NCBI GenBank assembly: GCA_018816705.1
Contig: JAHIVG010000032.1
Location: 1-55,182 of the forward strand
Direction: 5' to 3'
DNA from: Nanobdellota archaeon
GTDB taxonomy: Archaea; Nanobdellota; Nanobdellia; Woesearchaeales; JAHIVG01
Length of the DNA stretch: 55,182 nucleotides
Shown: in pieces, positions 42,097-50,772 of the stretch
Layout: each line of letters begins with the position of its first letter
Position numbering within the stretch: position 1 is the first letter of the stretch
The notes under the pieces: generated by a model
Databases searched by the model: none
Told to the model about the DNA's origin: nothing
Seen by the model: the letters and a program-made list of their open reading frames with translations, nothing else
Position numbers and translations under genes: made by a program

Positions 42097-42264
42097 ATGT
42101 TTGATATCAACATAAAGACACTGCAGATGCCGCCTGCCGAGATTCCGGATAGCGGGACATTCGATCATCAAAAGGAGGCATGCGGGCCTGTTCTTGGCCA
42201 AAATGGTGTCAACGAAGACAATCCCAGGAAGGGCTGGGCGTCAAAGAAGGAGATATTCGGATGA
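42097..42264 (+). CDS. 55-residue unknown protein
   Basis: Begins MFDINIKTLQMPPAEIPDSG and ends GWASKKEIFG. A GGTGATG ribosome site lies 6 bases upstream, the start is 6 bases after the previous stop, and its stop overlaps the next start (ATGA). Gene packing is the main support. No membrane helix or motif. Confidence 0.6.
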   Translation: MFDINIKTLQMPPAEIPDSGTFDHQKEACGPVLGQNGVNEDNPRKGWASKKEIFG

Positions 42265-42872
42265 ACGATGAAGCATGGGTGCCAGAAGAGAGTCCGACAA
42301 GAAGGGATGCGACAGAATTCGACAAGCCGTTCACCAGGAAGAGGGTCGGGATTGCAGCATTGGTCTCAATCATTGTTATTGCCGGAACTCATTATATTAC
42401 TCATAGGAAACCCGAACCAGGACGGATAGAGCGCCCTTCATTCAATTATGAATTGCAGCTCTCATATGATGAGGCGCGCAACCTGTTCGCGCATTACGGC
42501 CTTGATGAGGATGTCAGCCAATACCTTGATGAGTTGATACAGGGAAATGCTAATAGTCTGAGGTTTGGCGGGAAAGGTGATGACCAGTATGCGATACTCG
42601 AAATGCCATTAAGGACCGAAGGGGAGGATCTGACCTGGTTCGTCTACAAGATCTATGACACCGACTTGATGGATGCACGCTTGCATGTCTATAGTAAGAT
42701 TCAACAGACTATAAAAGCCAAGTTGAGGGATTACAATTGGAACGTGACTTCTGATTCGGTGTTCGAAGACGCCTCATTGGACCTGCTGCTCGTCCCCGGT
42801 GACCTGGAAGACTTCAACCCGAAAAAACTGTTCAAAGATAGGAAGAAGGCCATCGAACATGGCACGTATTAG
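42261..42872 (+). CDS. Single-helix N-anchored protein of unknown function
   Basis: 203 residues. Basic-flanked membrane helix (TRKRVGIAALVSIIVIAGTHYITHRK, about 28-48), then a soluble acidic domain of about 150 residues (LSYDEARNLFAHYGLDEDVSQYLDELIQG; FVYKIYDTDLMDARLHVYSKI). Translationally coupled to the 55-residue gene. Topology (short N-terminus inside, domain outside) is inferred from the positive-inside rule. Confidence 0.65.
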   Translation: MNDEAWVPEESPTRRDATEFDKPFTRKRVGIAALVSIIVIAGTHYITHRKPEPGRIERPSFNYELQLSYDEARNLFAHYGLDEDVSQYLDELIQGNANSLRFGGKGDDQYAILEMPLRTEGEDLTWFVYKIYDTDLMDARLHVYSKIQQTIKAKLRDYNWNVTSDSVFEDASLDLLLVPGDLEDFNPKKLFKDRKKAIEHGTY

Positions 42873-42931
42873 GATGGGTGCCAACTCCCTTTTATCGTTA
42901 AATTAATATCCTTCGCCGATTTTACCATACC

Positions 42932-43225
42932 ATGGCACATTTCCCCAGGTTCCCTGGCACGGAAAAGTCTGTCATAGACAAGGAAGTCATCAGATTCTTG
43001 AATGATCTGCTCGGCCAGGAAGGGAACGAGGGAAGGCTCGGCTTCGGTAACCCTATTCCAAGCCCTACGGGCAAGCGAAGCTATGAGATCAAGCCACACC
43101 CTCCCACCAGCATAAAAGTGGTAGTGCACACCAAGACTGGGCATCAGGACTTCTACTTGAAGATCAACCCTACATATTATGAAGCCCTCAAGGCCTTTGT
43201 CGAGGGCTATAAGCCACCTAAGTAA
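42932..43225 (+). CDS. Small soluble unknown protein
   Basis: 97 residues starting MAHFPRFPGTEKSVIDKEVI; the C-terminus IKVVVHTKTGHQDFYLKINPTYYEALKAFVEGYKPPK gives beta-beta-alpha. No signal peptide. A TATA-like TTAAATTAATAT lies about 30 bases before the start. Same-strand member of the island. Not recognised. Confidence 0.6.
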   Translation: MAHFPRFPGTEKSVIDKEVIRFLNDLLGQEGNEGRLGFGNPIPSPTGKRSYEIKPHPPTSIKVVVHTKTGHQDFYLKINPTYYEALKAFVEGYKPPK

Positions 43226-43289
43226 TTTCACTATCCCCAAGTAGTCAATAACCGAAAGGTTTATAAATTGGGGTCTGTTCAGCGCTGGC

Positions 43290-43919
43290 ATGGGAGACTA
43301 TTTTCATGTTCATCCGGAATGCAGCCAGGGCAAGGTATTGAGCGATGTCTCTGGCGGGATACAGGACTTTCTAGACGAGCACGGCAAGAACATAGCTTAT
43401 ACAGGTGTAATCAGTGGAACTGTACTGGCCATCTGGGGGCTGACAGGAAGTGATAAGCCGGATGTGCAGACAGAGGTCATAGGCCAGCTGACAGCGCCAG
43501 AGGCGCAGGCTCATGGCCTGGCCTGGAACTGGGACCAACAGGGGATCAATATCAAGGATATAGGAGAAGGCAGGTATGTTGTTTATAAGGAGAATGATGG
43601 GAAGGATCTGGTCATGCTGTTCCAGGCAGCGGACGGCAATTTCATGATACAATGCGTCGACGAGAACTACGACGACAACACGCCTGATGAGCCGTTCACC
43701 GTCGATAAGGTGGTAATATACGATCCAGCCAACGCCAAGTTCATCGGGATGCTGGGCGGCAAGCCATACTTTGACCTGACACAAGAGATCAATGGACGAG
43801 AAGCGGTCGAGGAAGCGCCAATAGACGCTGAAGGCATGGAACTGTGGGCCCAGATAATTGCAGGAGAGAAAAAAGCAGTGCTAAGGCACCGCAGGACCGG
43901 AAAGATAATCGAATTCTAA
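43290..43919 (+). CDS. N-anchored unknown protein
   Basis: 209 residues. A hydrophobic segment near 36-51 (IAYTGVISGTVLAIWGLTG) follows a charged N-terminus with HVHPEC. The remaining 150 residues are acidic with repeating beta-strand patterns (GRYVVYKENDGKDLVMLFQAADGNFMIQCVDENY; KVVIYDPANAKFIGMLGGKPYFDL). TATA box GTTTATAAATT (43259-43269) about 25 bases before the ATG. Convergent with the M50 protease gene, overlapping by 4 bases. Confidence 0.65.
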   Translation: MGDYFHVHPECSQGKVLSDVSGGIQDFLDEHGKNIAYTGVISGTVLAIWGLTGSDKPDVQTEVIGQLTAPEAQAHGLAWNWDQQGINIKDIGEGRYVVYKENDGKDLVMLFQAADGNFMIQCVDENYDDNTPDEPFTVDKVVIYDPANAKFIGMLGGKPYFDLTQEINGREAVEEAPIDAEGMELWAQIIAGEKKAVLRHRRTGKIIEF

Positions 43920-44494
43920 GCAGTAAGGGCGATCTGTCCGAAAAACAATAATAGCGCGAATCCTACTGTGAAACCATAAGCTACCTTGCTCCATCTCAAT
44001 ATCTTGGCTCCGTCGAAGAAGCCGAAGGGTATCAGGTTGAACAGCGCCAGCCAGGAGTTGATGTAGAAGCCGAACCATCCGATGACTTTTAGTGTTCCCA
44101 CGCCGAAGATATAGAAGTTCAGGAAGAACAATGCCAGGACGAGGCTCGAGAGCGGGCCCATCAAGGAGATCTTGCCGTACTGTGGAAGGGTGGCTCTTCC
44201 TCGTATTATCACAGCTCCAGGCGCGGCGAAGACGATGCCTGCGAAAGCCGCCAACAGGACTGCCAAACCTAACATGGAGAAATTTGCCCTGAACTCTGCG
44301 AAGCAGCCGTAGTGCTGCGCCAGGAGCTTATGAGACAGTTCATGTACAATAAAACCTACTCCCACTGTGGCGGCGGCTATCATGAAGCTGGCAGCCAAGC
44401 TGCCAATATCCAATAGGAAAGCGAAAGCTAACGATATCGCTGCCCATGAGAGGGCGAGGTGCTTCAGCTCATCAGCAGAGAAGGCGAGCCTCAT
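43916..44494 (-). CDS. M50-family (site-2-like) intramembrane metalloprotease
   Basis: 192 residues, about six membrane segments. Zinc motif VHELSH (HExxH) in helix 2 and the third ligand region NLIPFGFFDG near the C-terminus, both intact; no PDZ domain. Such enzymes cut membrane-anchored proteins within the bilayer. It is the last gene of a seven-gene minus-strand operon of small unknown proteins and lies next to three plus-strand N-anchored proteins, which could be substrates (inference). Confidence 0.85.
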   Translation of the reverse strand: MRLAFSADELKHLALSWAAISLAFAFLLDIGSLAASFMIAAATVGVGFIVHELSHKLLAQHYGCFAEFRANFSMLGLAVLLAAFAGIVFAAPGAVIIRGRATLPQYGKISLMGPLSSLVLALFFLNFYIFGVGTLKVIGWFGFYINSWLALFNLIPFGFFDGAKILRWSKVAYGFTVGFALLLFFGQIALTA

Positions 44495-44610
44495 CTTGTC
44501 CTCCTCGGGCCGCCCTGCTTATACGGATTGTACCTGCCTTTGGCCTTCTGGGAGGTCTTCTCCTCAGGGTACTGCTCGTCATGCGCCTCATCTGGCTCTT
44601 CTTCTTTCAT
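44491..44610 (-). CDS. 39-residue charged protein upstream of the M50 gene
   Basis: Starts MKEEEPDEAHDEQYPEEKTS and ends KGRYNPYKQGGPRRTR: acidic N-terminal half, basic C-terminal half. Its stop overlaps the protease start (ATGA). A purine-rich GAGAGATCG lies before the ATG. Supported by coupling and composition. Confidence 0.55.
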   Translation of the reverse strand: MKEEEPDEAHDEQYPEEKTSQKAKGRYNPYKQGGPRRTR

Positions 44611-44660
44611 AGCGATCTCTCAGCATTAGTCATTAATAAACATATCGAAGAAATCATCCC

Positions 44661-44936
44661 TTAGGTCCGGCCCTTATCGAGGCGCCGGAGATAGTCTATC
44701 GTCGGGACCTCCAAGATGCGTCCGCTCTTCCTTATATGCCTTGCGATCCTTTTCGCATCAACACTGTCCCTGGCGGCCTTGCCCTCAATGAATCTCTGAC
44801 TGAGGATAAGCTCATCGATTGTCCTGTCATGCTGCTGCTCTGGTGTCATGCCCCCTGTATCAGGCTCTTCTTCTTCACGAGTCGCATACAGTCCTATATC
44901 CAGGGTGTGGTATATCCGGTCAGTCAATGTGTTCAA
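44661..44936 (-). CDS. Paralog 4 of the DxGLYATPDD small-protein family
   Basis: 91 residues with IYHTLDIGLYATREEEEPDTGG, the most divergent copy: the TPDDGEVP block has become TREEEEPD. It ends GRILEVPTIDYLRRLDKGRT, corresponding to GxIxEPPxTLAxxI in the siblings. Overlaps the upstream paralog by 17 bases. Soluble; function unknown. Confidence 0.65.
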   Translation of the reverse strand: MNTLTDRIYHTLDIGLYATREEEEPDTGGMTPEQQHDRTIDELILSQRFIEGKAARDSVDAKRIARHIRKSGRILEVPTIDYLRRLDKGRT

Positions 44937-45198
44937 CCTCGGGCGATTTGCGTGTCGTCCATCTAATCTTGTCTGCCAAGGTTCCAGGAGGTTCGATATC
45001 GCCTGGAATGTGTTGGGTGATTATCATCAGTGCAAGTGAGTCTCTTGCTGCTTCCTCTATCTCGTCCATCCTGGGATCAGGCCTGGAAGTGCTCTCGAGG
45101 AACTGCCTCCTGTCCTTCTCTGTCCAGCCGTTTCCGCCAGGGACCTCGCCATCATCCGGCGTTGCATAAAGTCCTATGTCAGGTGGTGTGTATATCAT
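44920..45198 (-). CDS. Paralog 3 of the DxGLYATPDD small-protein family
   Basis: 92 residues: MIYTPPDIGLYATPDDGEVPGG, then FLESTSRPDPRMDEIEEAARDSLALMIITQHIPGDIEPPGTLADKIRW. The start overlaps the stop of the upstream copy by 4 bases. It shares an identical 39-base stretch (45138-45176) with the neighbouring copy (45407-45445), evidence of recent duplication or gene conversion. Confidence 0.7.
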   Translation of the reverse strand: MIYTPPDIGLYATPDDGEVPGGNGWTEKDRRQFLESTSRPDPRMDEIEEAARDSLALMIITQHIPGDIEPPGTLADKIRWTTRKSPEVEHID

Positions 45199-45467
45199 CC
45201 TTCAATATCAGGCGGTCCTTCCAGCTTGCGCCGAATCCTCTCAGCAAGGGTGTTCGGAGGCTCTATTATCCTTCCCATAGGTTGGCGGACAATCATTTCG
45301 TCAATTTCATTCCATTTGGTGGCTTCTACCATCCTATCCATAAGCGGGTCATCTATCGTCACAGACTCCAAGAACTTTCGGGCCTCTTCTGGTGTATAAC
45401 CTCCAGCAGGGACCTCGCCATCATCCGGCGTTGCATAAAGTCCTAAGTCAGGTGTCTTGTATCTCAT
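45195..45467 (-). CDS. Paralog 2 of the DxGLYATPDD small-protein family
   Basis: 90 residues: MRYKTPDLGLYATPDDGEVPAGG, then FLESVTIDDPLMDRMVEATKWNEIDEMIVRQPMGRIIEPPNTLAERIRRKLEG. The conserved Gly-Leu-Tyr-Ala-Thr-Pro-Asp-Asp core and the EPPxTLAxxIR tail define the family. No signal peptide or metal site. Confidence 0.7.
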   Translation of the reverse strand: MRYKTPDLGLYATPDDGEVPAGGYTPEEARKFLESVTIDDPLMDRMVEATKWNEIDEMIVRQPMGRIIEPPNTLAERIRRKLEGPPDIEG

Positions 45468-45512
45468 TGTTTGTCACCGAAGATTTATCGATTTTTCGGG
45501 GTGCCCTTATAC

Positions 45513-45731
45513 TTATGCATCGCTTATGGGCAGCCGAACTCCCCATCCGTTTGGTTCCCTGATGATGTGGGGATCATTGTGGGGGATGGGCTCGATTCGT
45601 GATATGCCGTTAAGGATGTCATCAAGGATCCTTCTCCTCTTCTCTTCCCTTTCATCCATATGAGTACCAGCGGGATCCGGATTTTCTTGTGAAAAATAGA
45701 GGCTGACCATAGCTTCAGGGGACTTATACAT
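45513..45731 (-). CDS. Paralog 1 (divergent) of the small-protein family
   Basis: 72 residues from the ATG that overlaps the upstream stop (start after GGTGAAGAAC). MYKSPEAMVSLYFSQENPDPAG corresponds loosely to MRYKTPDLGLYATPDDGEVPAG, and HIIREPNGWGVRLP to the EPPxTLAxxI tail. A longer frame to 45980 overlaps the upstream gene and lacks coding character. Membership in the family is likely but weaker than for the other copies. Confidence 0.55.
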   Translation of the reverse strand: MYKSPEAMVSLYFSQENPDPAGTHMDEREEKRRRILDDILNGISRIEPIPHNDPHIIREPNGWGVRLPISDA

Positions 45732-46287
45732 GTTCTTCACCATCCACGACGTCGCTGATGTCATTTCCTTCAGGCTTTGTTTTCTTGTCTCCTGCGCCTG
45801 CCTCCGGTCCCTGGAAGAACATCTCCCCAGATATGGCGGGCCACTGTATCCCCCGCCTATTTCCGGGCCGTTCCTCTGGATGCTGCGCATAATAATCCAG
45901 AATCTTATTATAGACATCTTGTTGTCTCCTCTGTTTCTCTGCCGGGGGCATGCTAGAATTCTCAAGCTCATAAAATTCATTGTGGAGACCTGATAGGACG
46001 GGATCCGGCCTTGATTGTCCGGAGGCAGGCAGGAGGTCTCGTCTCCAGGAAGGTCTCATGGCATCATGTAATCCTGAAGCCCTTTCAATCGTCTGCTGCT
46101 TGGCCCGTGGGCTCCTGTGAGCATGTCTGATAAGGTATTTCTGGGACTCATACCATTGGGCATCAGGCTTCTGTTGCCTCTGCTGCATGGGATTCGGGAC
46201 CCGCGAGGGATTCCCCGCCCGGTGGCGGTAACCAGGTTCCCGTTCCAACATCTCAAGGATTCTCGAGCCACGATTATTATATTTCAA
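45724..46287 (-). CDS. First gene of the seven-gene operon, unknown, TTG start
   Basis: 187 residues. The start is TTG with a strong GGTGATG site 5 bases upstream; no ATG alternative upstream. Arg/Gln/Pro-rich and hydrophilic (RQQKPDAQWYESQKYLIRHAHRSPRAKQQTIERA; FYELENSSMPPAEKQRRQQDVYNKILDYYAQHPEERPGN). No membrane helix. TATA-like TTTATAAA boxes lie upstream (about 46320-46350). Not recognised. Confidence 0.6.
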   Translation of the reverse strand: MKYNNRGSRILEMLEREPGYRHRAGNPSRVPNPMQQRQQKPDAQWYESQKYLIRHAHRSPRAKQQTIERASGLHDAMRPSWRRDLLPASGQSRPDPVLSGLHNEFYELENSSMPPAEKQRRQQDVYNKILDYYAQHPEERPGNRRGIQWPAISGEMFFQGPEAGAGDKKTKPEGNDISDVVDGEEHV

Positions 46288-46383
46288 TCACATCACCTTT
46301 GAAGAAGAGTAAATCCGATGTTTATAAAATTTGCCAGGGGGTTTATAAAGCCTGTAAATCACCCCGCAAAAAACCACAAAGTT

Positions 46384-46393
46384 TATATATGAT
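46384..46393 (+). promoter_or_regulatory. TATA box of the first C-terminal-module surface protein
   Basis: GTTTATATATG lies about 65 bases before the ATG; a second AT-rich box (CTTTTAAATAG, 46403-46413) is closer. GGGGTAATAACATG gives a ribosome site. Confidence 0.45.
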
Positions 46394-46449
46394 TTTTAAC
46401 TACTTTTAAATAGTATAGCATAATATTATGAAAATCACGGGGTAATAAC

Positions 46450-48483
46450 ATGAAGGCGGTAATATACGGAATAATCTTGATAATGCTGGCTAGCATGGCA
46501 TCAGCAGACATAACCATCAATCCTGCCACGGTGGCCAGGGAGGCAGCCATCGGCGGCAGCATCAAGGTATCGATGGACATCACCAACAACGAGGCCACGA
46601 ACATAACCCTGGGCAGCCTCCAGAACAAGCTCAATCTCACGGGCAGTCAGGAGCATGCAGTGGTCAACCTCCAGCTCTCAAGCACTGCCCTGACCATAGA
46701 GCCTGCGCAGACAGGACAGCTCAACTACACCTTCACAGTGCCATTCCTGTACGCTGACGATTATCAAGGCATATACACCGTCACCTTCGGGGCGGTAGAC
46801 TACGACCAGACCCTCACATTGACGGTCAACGAGAGCCCTGAGTTCATGCTGGACCCCGACGATGTGATAGACGTCCTCCAAGGGGAGACAGGCATAATGG
46901 AATTCGACTTCGACAACACCGGCAACACAGACTTCAACATGCAGCTGCAGCTGATGACATTCACGAAGGGGACTGACACCCTCAGCGGCACACTGTCAGA
47001 CAGCACATTCCTTCTGGAATACGGCAACGAAGTTAGCCAGAACGCCACCTTCGTCGTCCCGAGCGGCCAGGCAGCCGGAACCTATACAGGCAACCTCAAG
47101 ATGACCAGCGAGCACGGCACAAAAAATGTCTCCCTCACGGTCAACGTGATAGCGCCCACCACACAGCTCAAGCTCGAGCCTTCCACGATCGAGATCGACG
47201 CAGGCGTGAACGAGACCTTCTCATACACATTCATCGTGAACAACACAGGAACAACAGACCTCAACGGCCTCTCGGTAACGTTGACAGGCCTCAGCGGGTT
47301 CAGCATATCATTCGACCACGACACAGTATCAGTCCCCAGCGGAAGCACGCAGAACGTAAAGATTTCAGGAAGGGTACCTGATGACGAGGACCCTGGAAGC
47401 AAGACCGGAACCGTTACAGTGAGCAATGCCGATGCTTCGGCTCAGCTGACCATCAGCTTGGACGTCAAGAGCATGCTCTACATAAACGACCTGGACATCT
47501 CGGTCGGCGGGGAATCACACAACAACGTGCATGACGGCGAGACCATAGACAAGGAAGCAGAGCCCATGGACACGGTCATATTCGACGTCAGCGTGAAGAA
47601 CCGCTTCAGCTCCTCTGTGGACAAGGACATCAGCGAGATATCAAACGTATTTGTGCGGCTAACTATAGAGGATATAGATGACGGCGACGACTGGGAGGAA
47701 GAATCCGGAGATTTCGACCTGGAAGCCTCCAAGACCCATAGGGAGACCATAAGGTTCGAGGTCCCTCTCAAGGTGGACCAGAAGACCTATACTGCCCGCA
47801 TATACATAGAAGGTGACGACGGGAACGACGTCACGCATTCAGAGGAGTGGGAGGTCGAGCTCAAGGTGGACAAGGAGAGCCACCGCCTGAGGATAATGAC
47901 GGCAGACCTGAAAAGGCAGACAGTCAAGTGCGACAGGTCGAACGAGCTGACCATTGAGGTCATAAACATAGGCTCGACCACTGAGGATGAGACCTACATA
48001 ACCGTGAAATCGCCGAAGTTCGACTTCAAGGTCTTCGAAGGGCCGCTGGAGCTCACCACAGACCCTGATGACGACGACAACTCATTCACGGCCACATATC
48101 CGTTCACCATACCGAGCACGCTCAGCACAGGGACGATCCCGTTAGAGATAAGGGCATACTATGACAGCGACATACTGTCAGATTTCAGGAGCCTCAACTT
48201 CGTATTGGAGGCATGCACAGGAGACGAGCCGGATGAACCGGATGAGCCTGAAGAGCCGGATGAGCCTGAAGAGTCCGGAGAGGACGATCAAGATACACCT
48301 CCTGGCCAGGAAGGGCCATTGCCTCCTGGCGGAGAAGGGCCGCCTACCACTGTCATGAGGGACACGACTGAAAGCGGAGGCCTCAGGGCAAGTGCCAACT
48401 ACATGCTCATATTGGTGCTGGCGATAATCATAGTACTATCAGTGGTCGTAATAACAGCTTTCAAGCTGGCAGGCAAGAAGTAG
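46450..48483 (+). CDS. Surface protein with beta repeats and C-terminal anchor
   Basis: 677 residues. Signal peptide VIYGIILIMLASMASA. Residues about 20-340 hold three or four CARDB/NPCBM-like beta domains (LDPDDVIDVLQGETGIMEFDFDNTGNTDF; LEPSTIEIDAGVNETFSYTFIVNNTGTTD). Residues about 345-595 are a module shared with the next gene (SHNNVHDGETIDKEAEP, TIEDIDDGDDWEEES, VDKESHRLRI, KCDRSNELTIEVINIG). A Glu/Asp/Pro stalk and a membrane helix (YMLILVLAIIIVLSVVVITAF) follow, ending KLAGKK. Probably part of the cell envelope. Confidence 0.88.
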   Translation: MKAVIYGIILIMLASMASADITINPATVAREAAIGGSIKVSMDITNNEATNITLGSLQNKLNLTGSQEHAVVNLQLSSTALTIEPAQTGQLNYTFTVPFLYADDYQGIYTVTFGAVDYDQTLTLTVNESPEFMLDPDDVIDVLQGETGIMEFDFDNTGNTDFNMQLQLMTFTKGTDTLSGTLSDSTFLLEYGNEVSQNATFVVPSGQAAGTYTGNLKMTSEHGTKNVSLTVNVIAPTTQLKLEPSTIEIDAGVNETFSYTFIVNNTGTTDLNGLSVTLTGLSGFSISFDHDTVSVPSGSTQNVKISGRVPDDEDPGSKTGTVTVSNADASAQLTISLDVKSMLYINDLDISVGGESHNNVHDGETIDKEAEPMDTVIFDVSVKNRFSSSVDKDISEISNVFVRLTIEDIDDGDDWEEESGDFDLEASKTHRETIRFEVPLKVDQKTYTARIYIEGDDGNDVTHSEEWEVELKVDKESHRLRIMTADLKRQTVKCDRSNELTIEVINIGSTTEDETYITVKSPKFDFKVFEGPLELTTDPDDDDNSFTATYPFTIPSTLSTGTIPLEIRAYYDSDILSDFRSLNFVLEACTGDEPDEPDEPEEPDEPEESGEDDQDTPPGQEGPLPPGGEGPPTTVMRDTTESGGLRASANYMLILVLAIIIVLSVVVITAFKLAGKK

Positions 48484-48594
48484 CCACCACTTGGAGACAC
48501 ATATTATTAACTACTGAAATATGATAAAAAAGGGAAAGATTTAAATATGAGTGAATGATAATTCACTCCATTTCACTGTACGGAGGGGTATAAT

Positions 48595-50772
48595 ATGAAG
48601 TATATAATCGGACTGGTTATGTTTATAATGATAGCTGGACTAGTAACAGCAGCCGACTGCGGCGTAACCCCATGCAGCTGCGGGGACACAGTCACAGCTG
48701 ACTACACCATGGCAAGTGACCTAACAGGCTGTGCGGGTGATGGGCTGATGATTGGCGCCGACAGCATAACGCTGGACTGCGCCGGTTTCATGATAAAAGG
48801 CACCGATGCCAGCAATTCCAAGGGGATATCAATGGAGGAGCTTGATGATATCACAGTCACTGACTGCACTGTGAAGGACTTCTCGATCGGCCTATACATA
48901 AATGCGAGCGATGCCGTGATAACTGGCAGCAACATGACCGACGGCGATGTCGGCATCGAACTGTTCAACAGCGAAAAAAGCCAGATAACAAGCACCATAC
49001 TAGAGCATAATGATGATTTCGGCGCTAAGCTGACGAACTCGACCGAGAATAAGTTCTCGAACAATAAGTTTGTAGACAACGGAGTGAACGCCCAAGAGGA
49101 TGCATTATCCTTATTGAACATATGGGACGTGAGCCTATCAGGCAATTCCTGGGATGACTTCGTCAGCAATGACGGGTATCCTTACACCTATGTCATATCA
49201 GGCGCGGGCGACGGCGTGGATAACCACCCGGTCTGGAACTTCACGATACATGCTCCGGAGCTAAAGCTGGTAGCATCGGTCACTGTTAACGAATCAAAGC
49301 AGGTGTCGATACAACTGGCGGCAACAGATGCCGACGGAGACACCCTGACATACTCATCCAACGCAGGCAAGGTCATCAACAGCACTTTCTCGATGAACGC
49401 CAACACAGGCCTTTTCCAGTGGACGCCGACATACAATGACGCAGGGGTATATCACATGGTATTCAACGTCACAGACGGCACATTCTGGACAGAGAAGACA
49501 TCGACGATAACGGTCGTCGACATCAACCGTGATCCCAGGATCACCAGCACACCGGTCACCACAGCTTACAAGGATACCCTGTATGGATACCAAGTCACAG
49601 CCGTGGACGACGACGGTGATGCACTCACATACACGCTGAACGCCACTAACGTGAACATCACGATGTCGACAGGAGGCAAAATAAGCTGGACCCCGGGCAC
49701 GAGCGGCAGAAGTGAGCACATAGCAGTCAGGGTAGCGGACGGCAGAGGGGGGATGGCCACCCAGAGCTACACACTGACGGTGAAGGAGCCGACCAAGCTC
49801 GCCATACAGAAGGTCAACGTCAAGGTGGACGGCAAGTCGCACAACGACATCACCGATGGCGATACCATCAAGAAGGATGCCCTGCCGGAATCGAACGTCA
49901 AGGTCAAGGTATATGTAGAGAGCCTCTTTAATGGTGACATAGACGCCGAGGACATCGACATAGAGAACATACTCGTGACGGTCACCATCGCAGGGATAGA
50001 CGACGGCGACGACCTCGAGGAGGAAAGCAATGAGTTCAACCTCAGGCCGGGGAAGGAGAAGAGCGTAGAGTTCAGTTTCGACCTGCCGCTGTACATCGAC
50101 GAGGGCACCTATGACGTGGACATCCTGGTCGAGGGAGAGGACGAGAACAACAACGACCACGAAGTCGTCTGGCAGCTCCAGCTCAACGTGGAAAAGGACA
50201 ACCACGACCTGGTGATAAGGGATGCTAAGGTTTCACCCAACATACTCACATGCTCAAGGACAGCCGAACTGAGCTTCGACGTGATCAACCTGGGACAGCA
50301 AGACGAGGATCAGATCAGGGTGACTGTAGAGAGCGCGGACCTGGAGCTCGCTTTTGAGGAAGAGGACATCGAGCTCTACTCAGGCGACACCAAGGACGAC
50401 ACAACCTACTCCAAATCATTGACGATAAACGCCAAGGACCTGGACATCGGCGTCTACAGCATCTCGATAAAGGCCTACTACGACACCACAAAATCAGGGG
50501 ACTCAGAGACAGTGCAGTTCCAGGTGGCAGAGTGCACAAGCACAAGGCCACCAACCACTCCGCCCCCTGACGAAGGCGACGGAGAGGAGGGCACAGACCT
50601 TCAGGTCGAATACATCCCCATAACCACGCCTCCGGCGACAACTGCACAGCCTGTCGATAGTGGAGAGGGGCTGAACTTCGGGGAGGGCGGCCTGTACATC
50701 GTGCTGCTCATCGTGCTTATGGTCGCTGTCGTGGCCGCGATAGTGATGGCATTCGCCGCACTGAAGAAATAA
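48595..50772 (+). CDS. Beta-helix/cadherin-like surface protein sharing the C-terminal module
   Basis: 725 residues. Signal peptide YIIGLVMFIMIAGLVTA. Residues 20-190 form a right-handed beta helix (DSITLDCAGFMIKG, GISMEELDDITVTDCTVKDF, NNKFVDNG). Two cadherin-like Ig domains follow (about 215-395) with DADGDTLTYS and DDDGDALTYT calcium-type motifs. Residues about 400-645 match the module of the previous gene (SHNDITDGDTIKKDALPES, TIAGIDDGDDLEEES, VEKDNHDLVI, TCSRTAELSFDVINLG). A Thr/Pro stalk and membrane helix end AALKK. TATA box GATTTAAATATG about 60 bases upstream; GGAGGGG ribosome site. Confidence 0.9.
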   Translation: MKYIIGLVMFIMIAGLVTAADCGVTPCSCGDTVTADYTMASDLTGCAGDGLMIGADSITLDCAGFMIKGTDASNSKGISMEELDDITVTDCTVKDFSIGLYINASDAVITGSNMTDGDVGIELFNSEKSQITSTILEHNDDFGAKLTNSTENKFSNNKFVDNGVNAQEDALSLLNIWDVSLSGNSWDDFVSNDGYPYTYVISGAGDGVDNHPVWNFTIHAPELKLVASVTVNESKQVSIQLAATDADGDTLTYSSNAGKVINSTFSMNANTGLFQWTPTYNDAGVYHMVFNVTDGTFWTEKTSTITVVDINRDPRITSTPVTTAYKDTLYGYQVTAVDDDGDALTYTLNATNVNITMSTGGKISWTPGTSGRSEHIAVRVADGRGGMATQSYTLTVKEPTKLAIQKVNVKVDGKSHNDITDGDTIKKDALPESNVKVKVYVESLFNGDIDAEDIDIENILVTVTIAGIDDGDDLEEESNEFNLRPGKEKSVEFSFDLPLYIDEGTYDVDILVEGEDENNNDHEVVWQLQLNVEKDNHDLVIRDAKVSPNILTCSRTAELSFDVINLGQQDEDQIRVTVESADLELAFEEEDIELYSGDTKDDTTYSKSLTINAKDLDIGVYSISIKAYYDTTKSGDSETVQFQVAECTSTRPPTTPPPDEGDGEEGTDLQVEYIPITTPPATTAQPVDSGEGLNFGEGGLYIVLLIVLMVAVVAAIVMAFAALKK

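Noticed and set aside
45732-45980. Longer N-terminus for the 72-residue paralog
   Set aside because: This part overlaps the upstream operon gene in another frame and lacks similarity to the paralogs; the ATG at 45731 has a proper ribosome site.
45513-46287. A frameshifted single gene
   Set aside because: The two frames meet at a normal overlapping stop/start with its own ribosome site, and the downstream part resembles the neighbouring paralogs.
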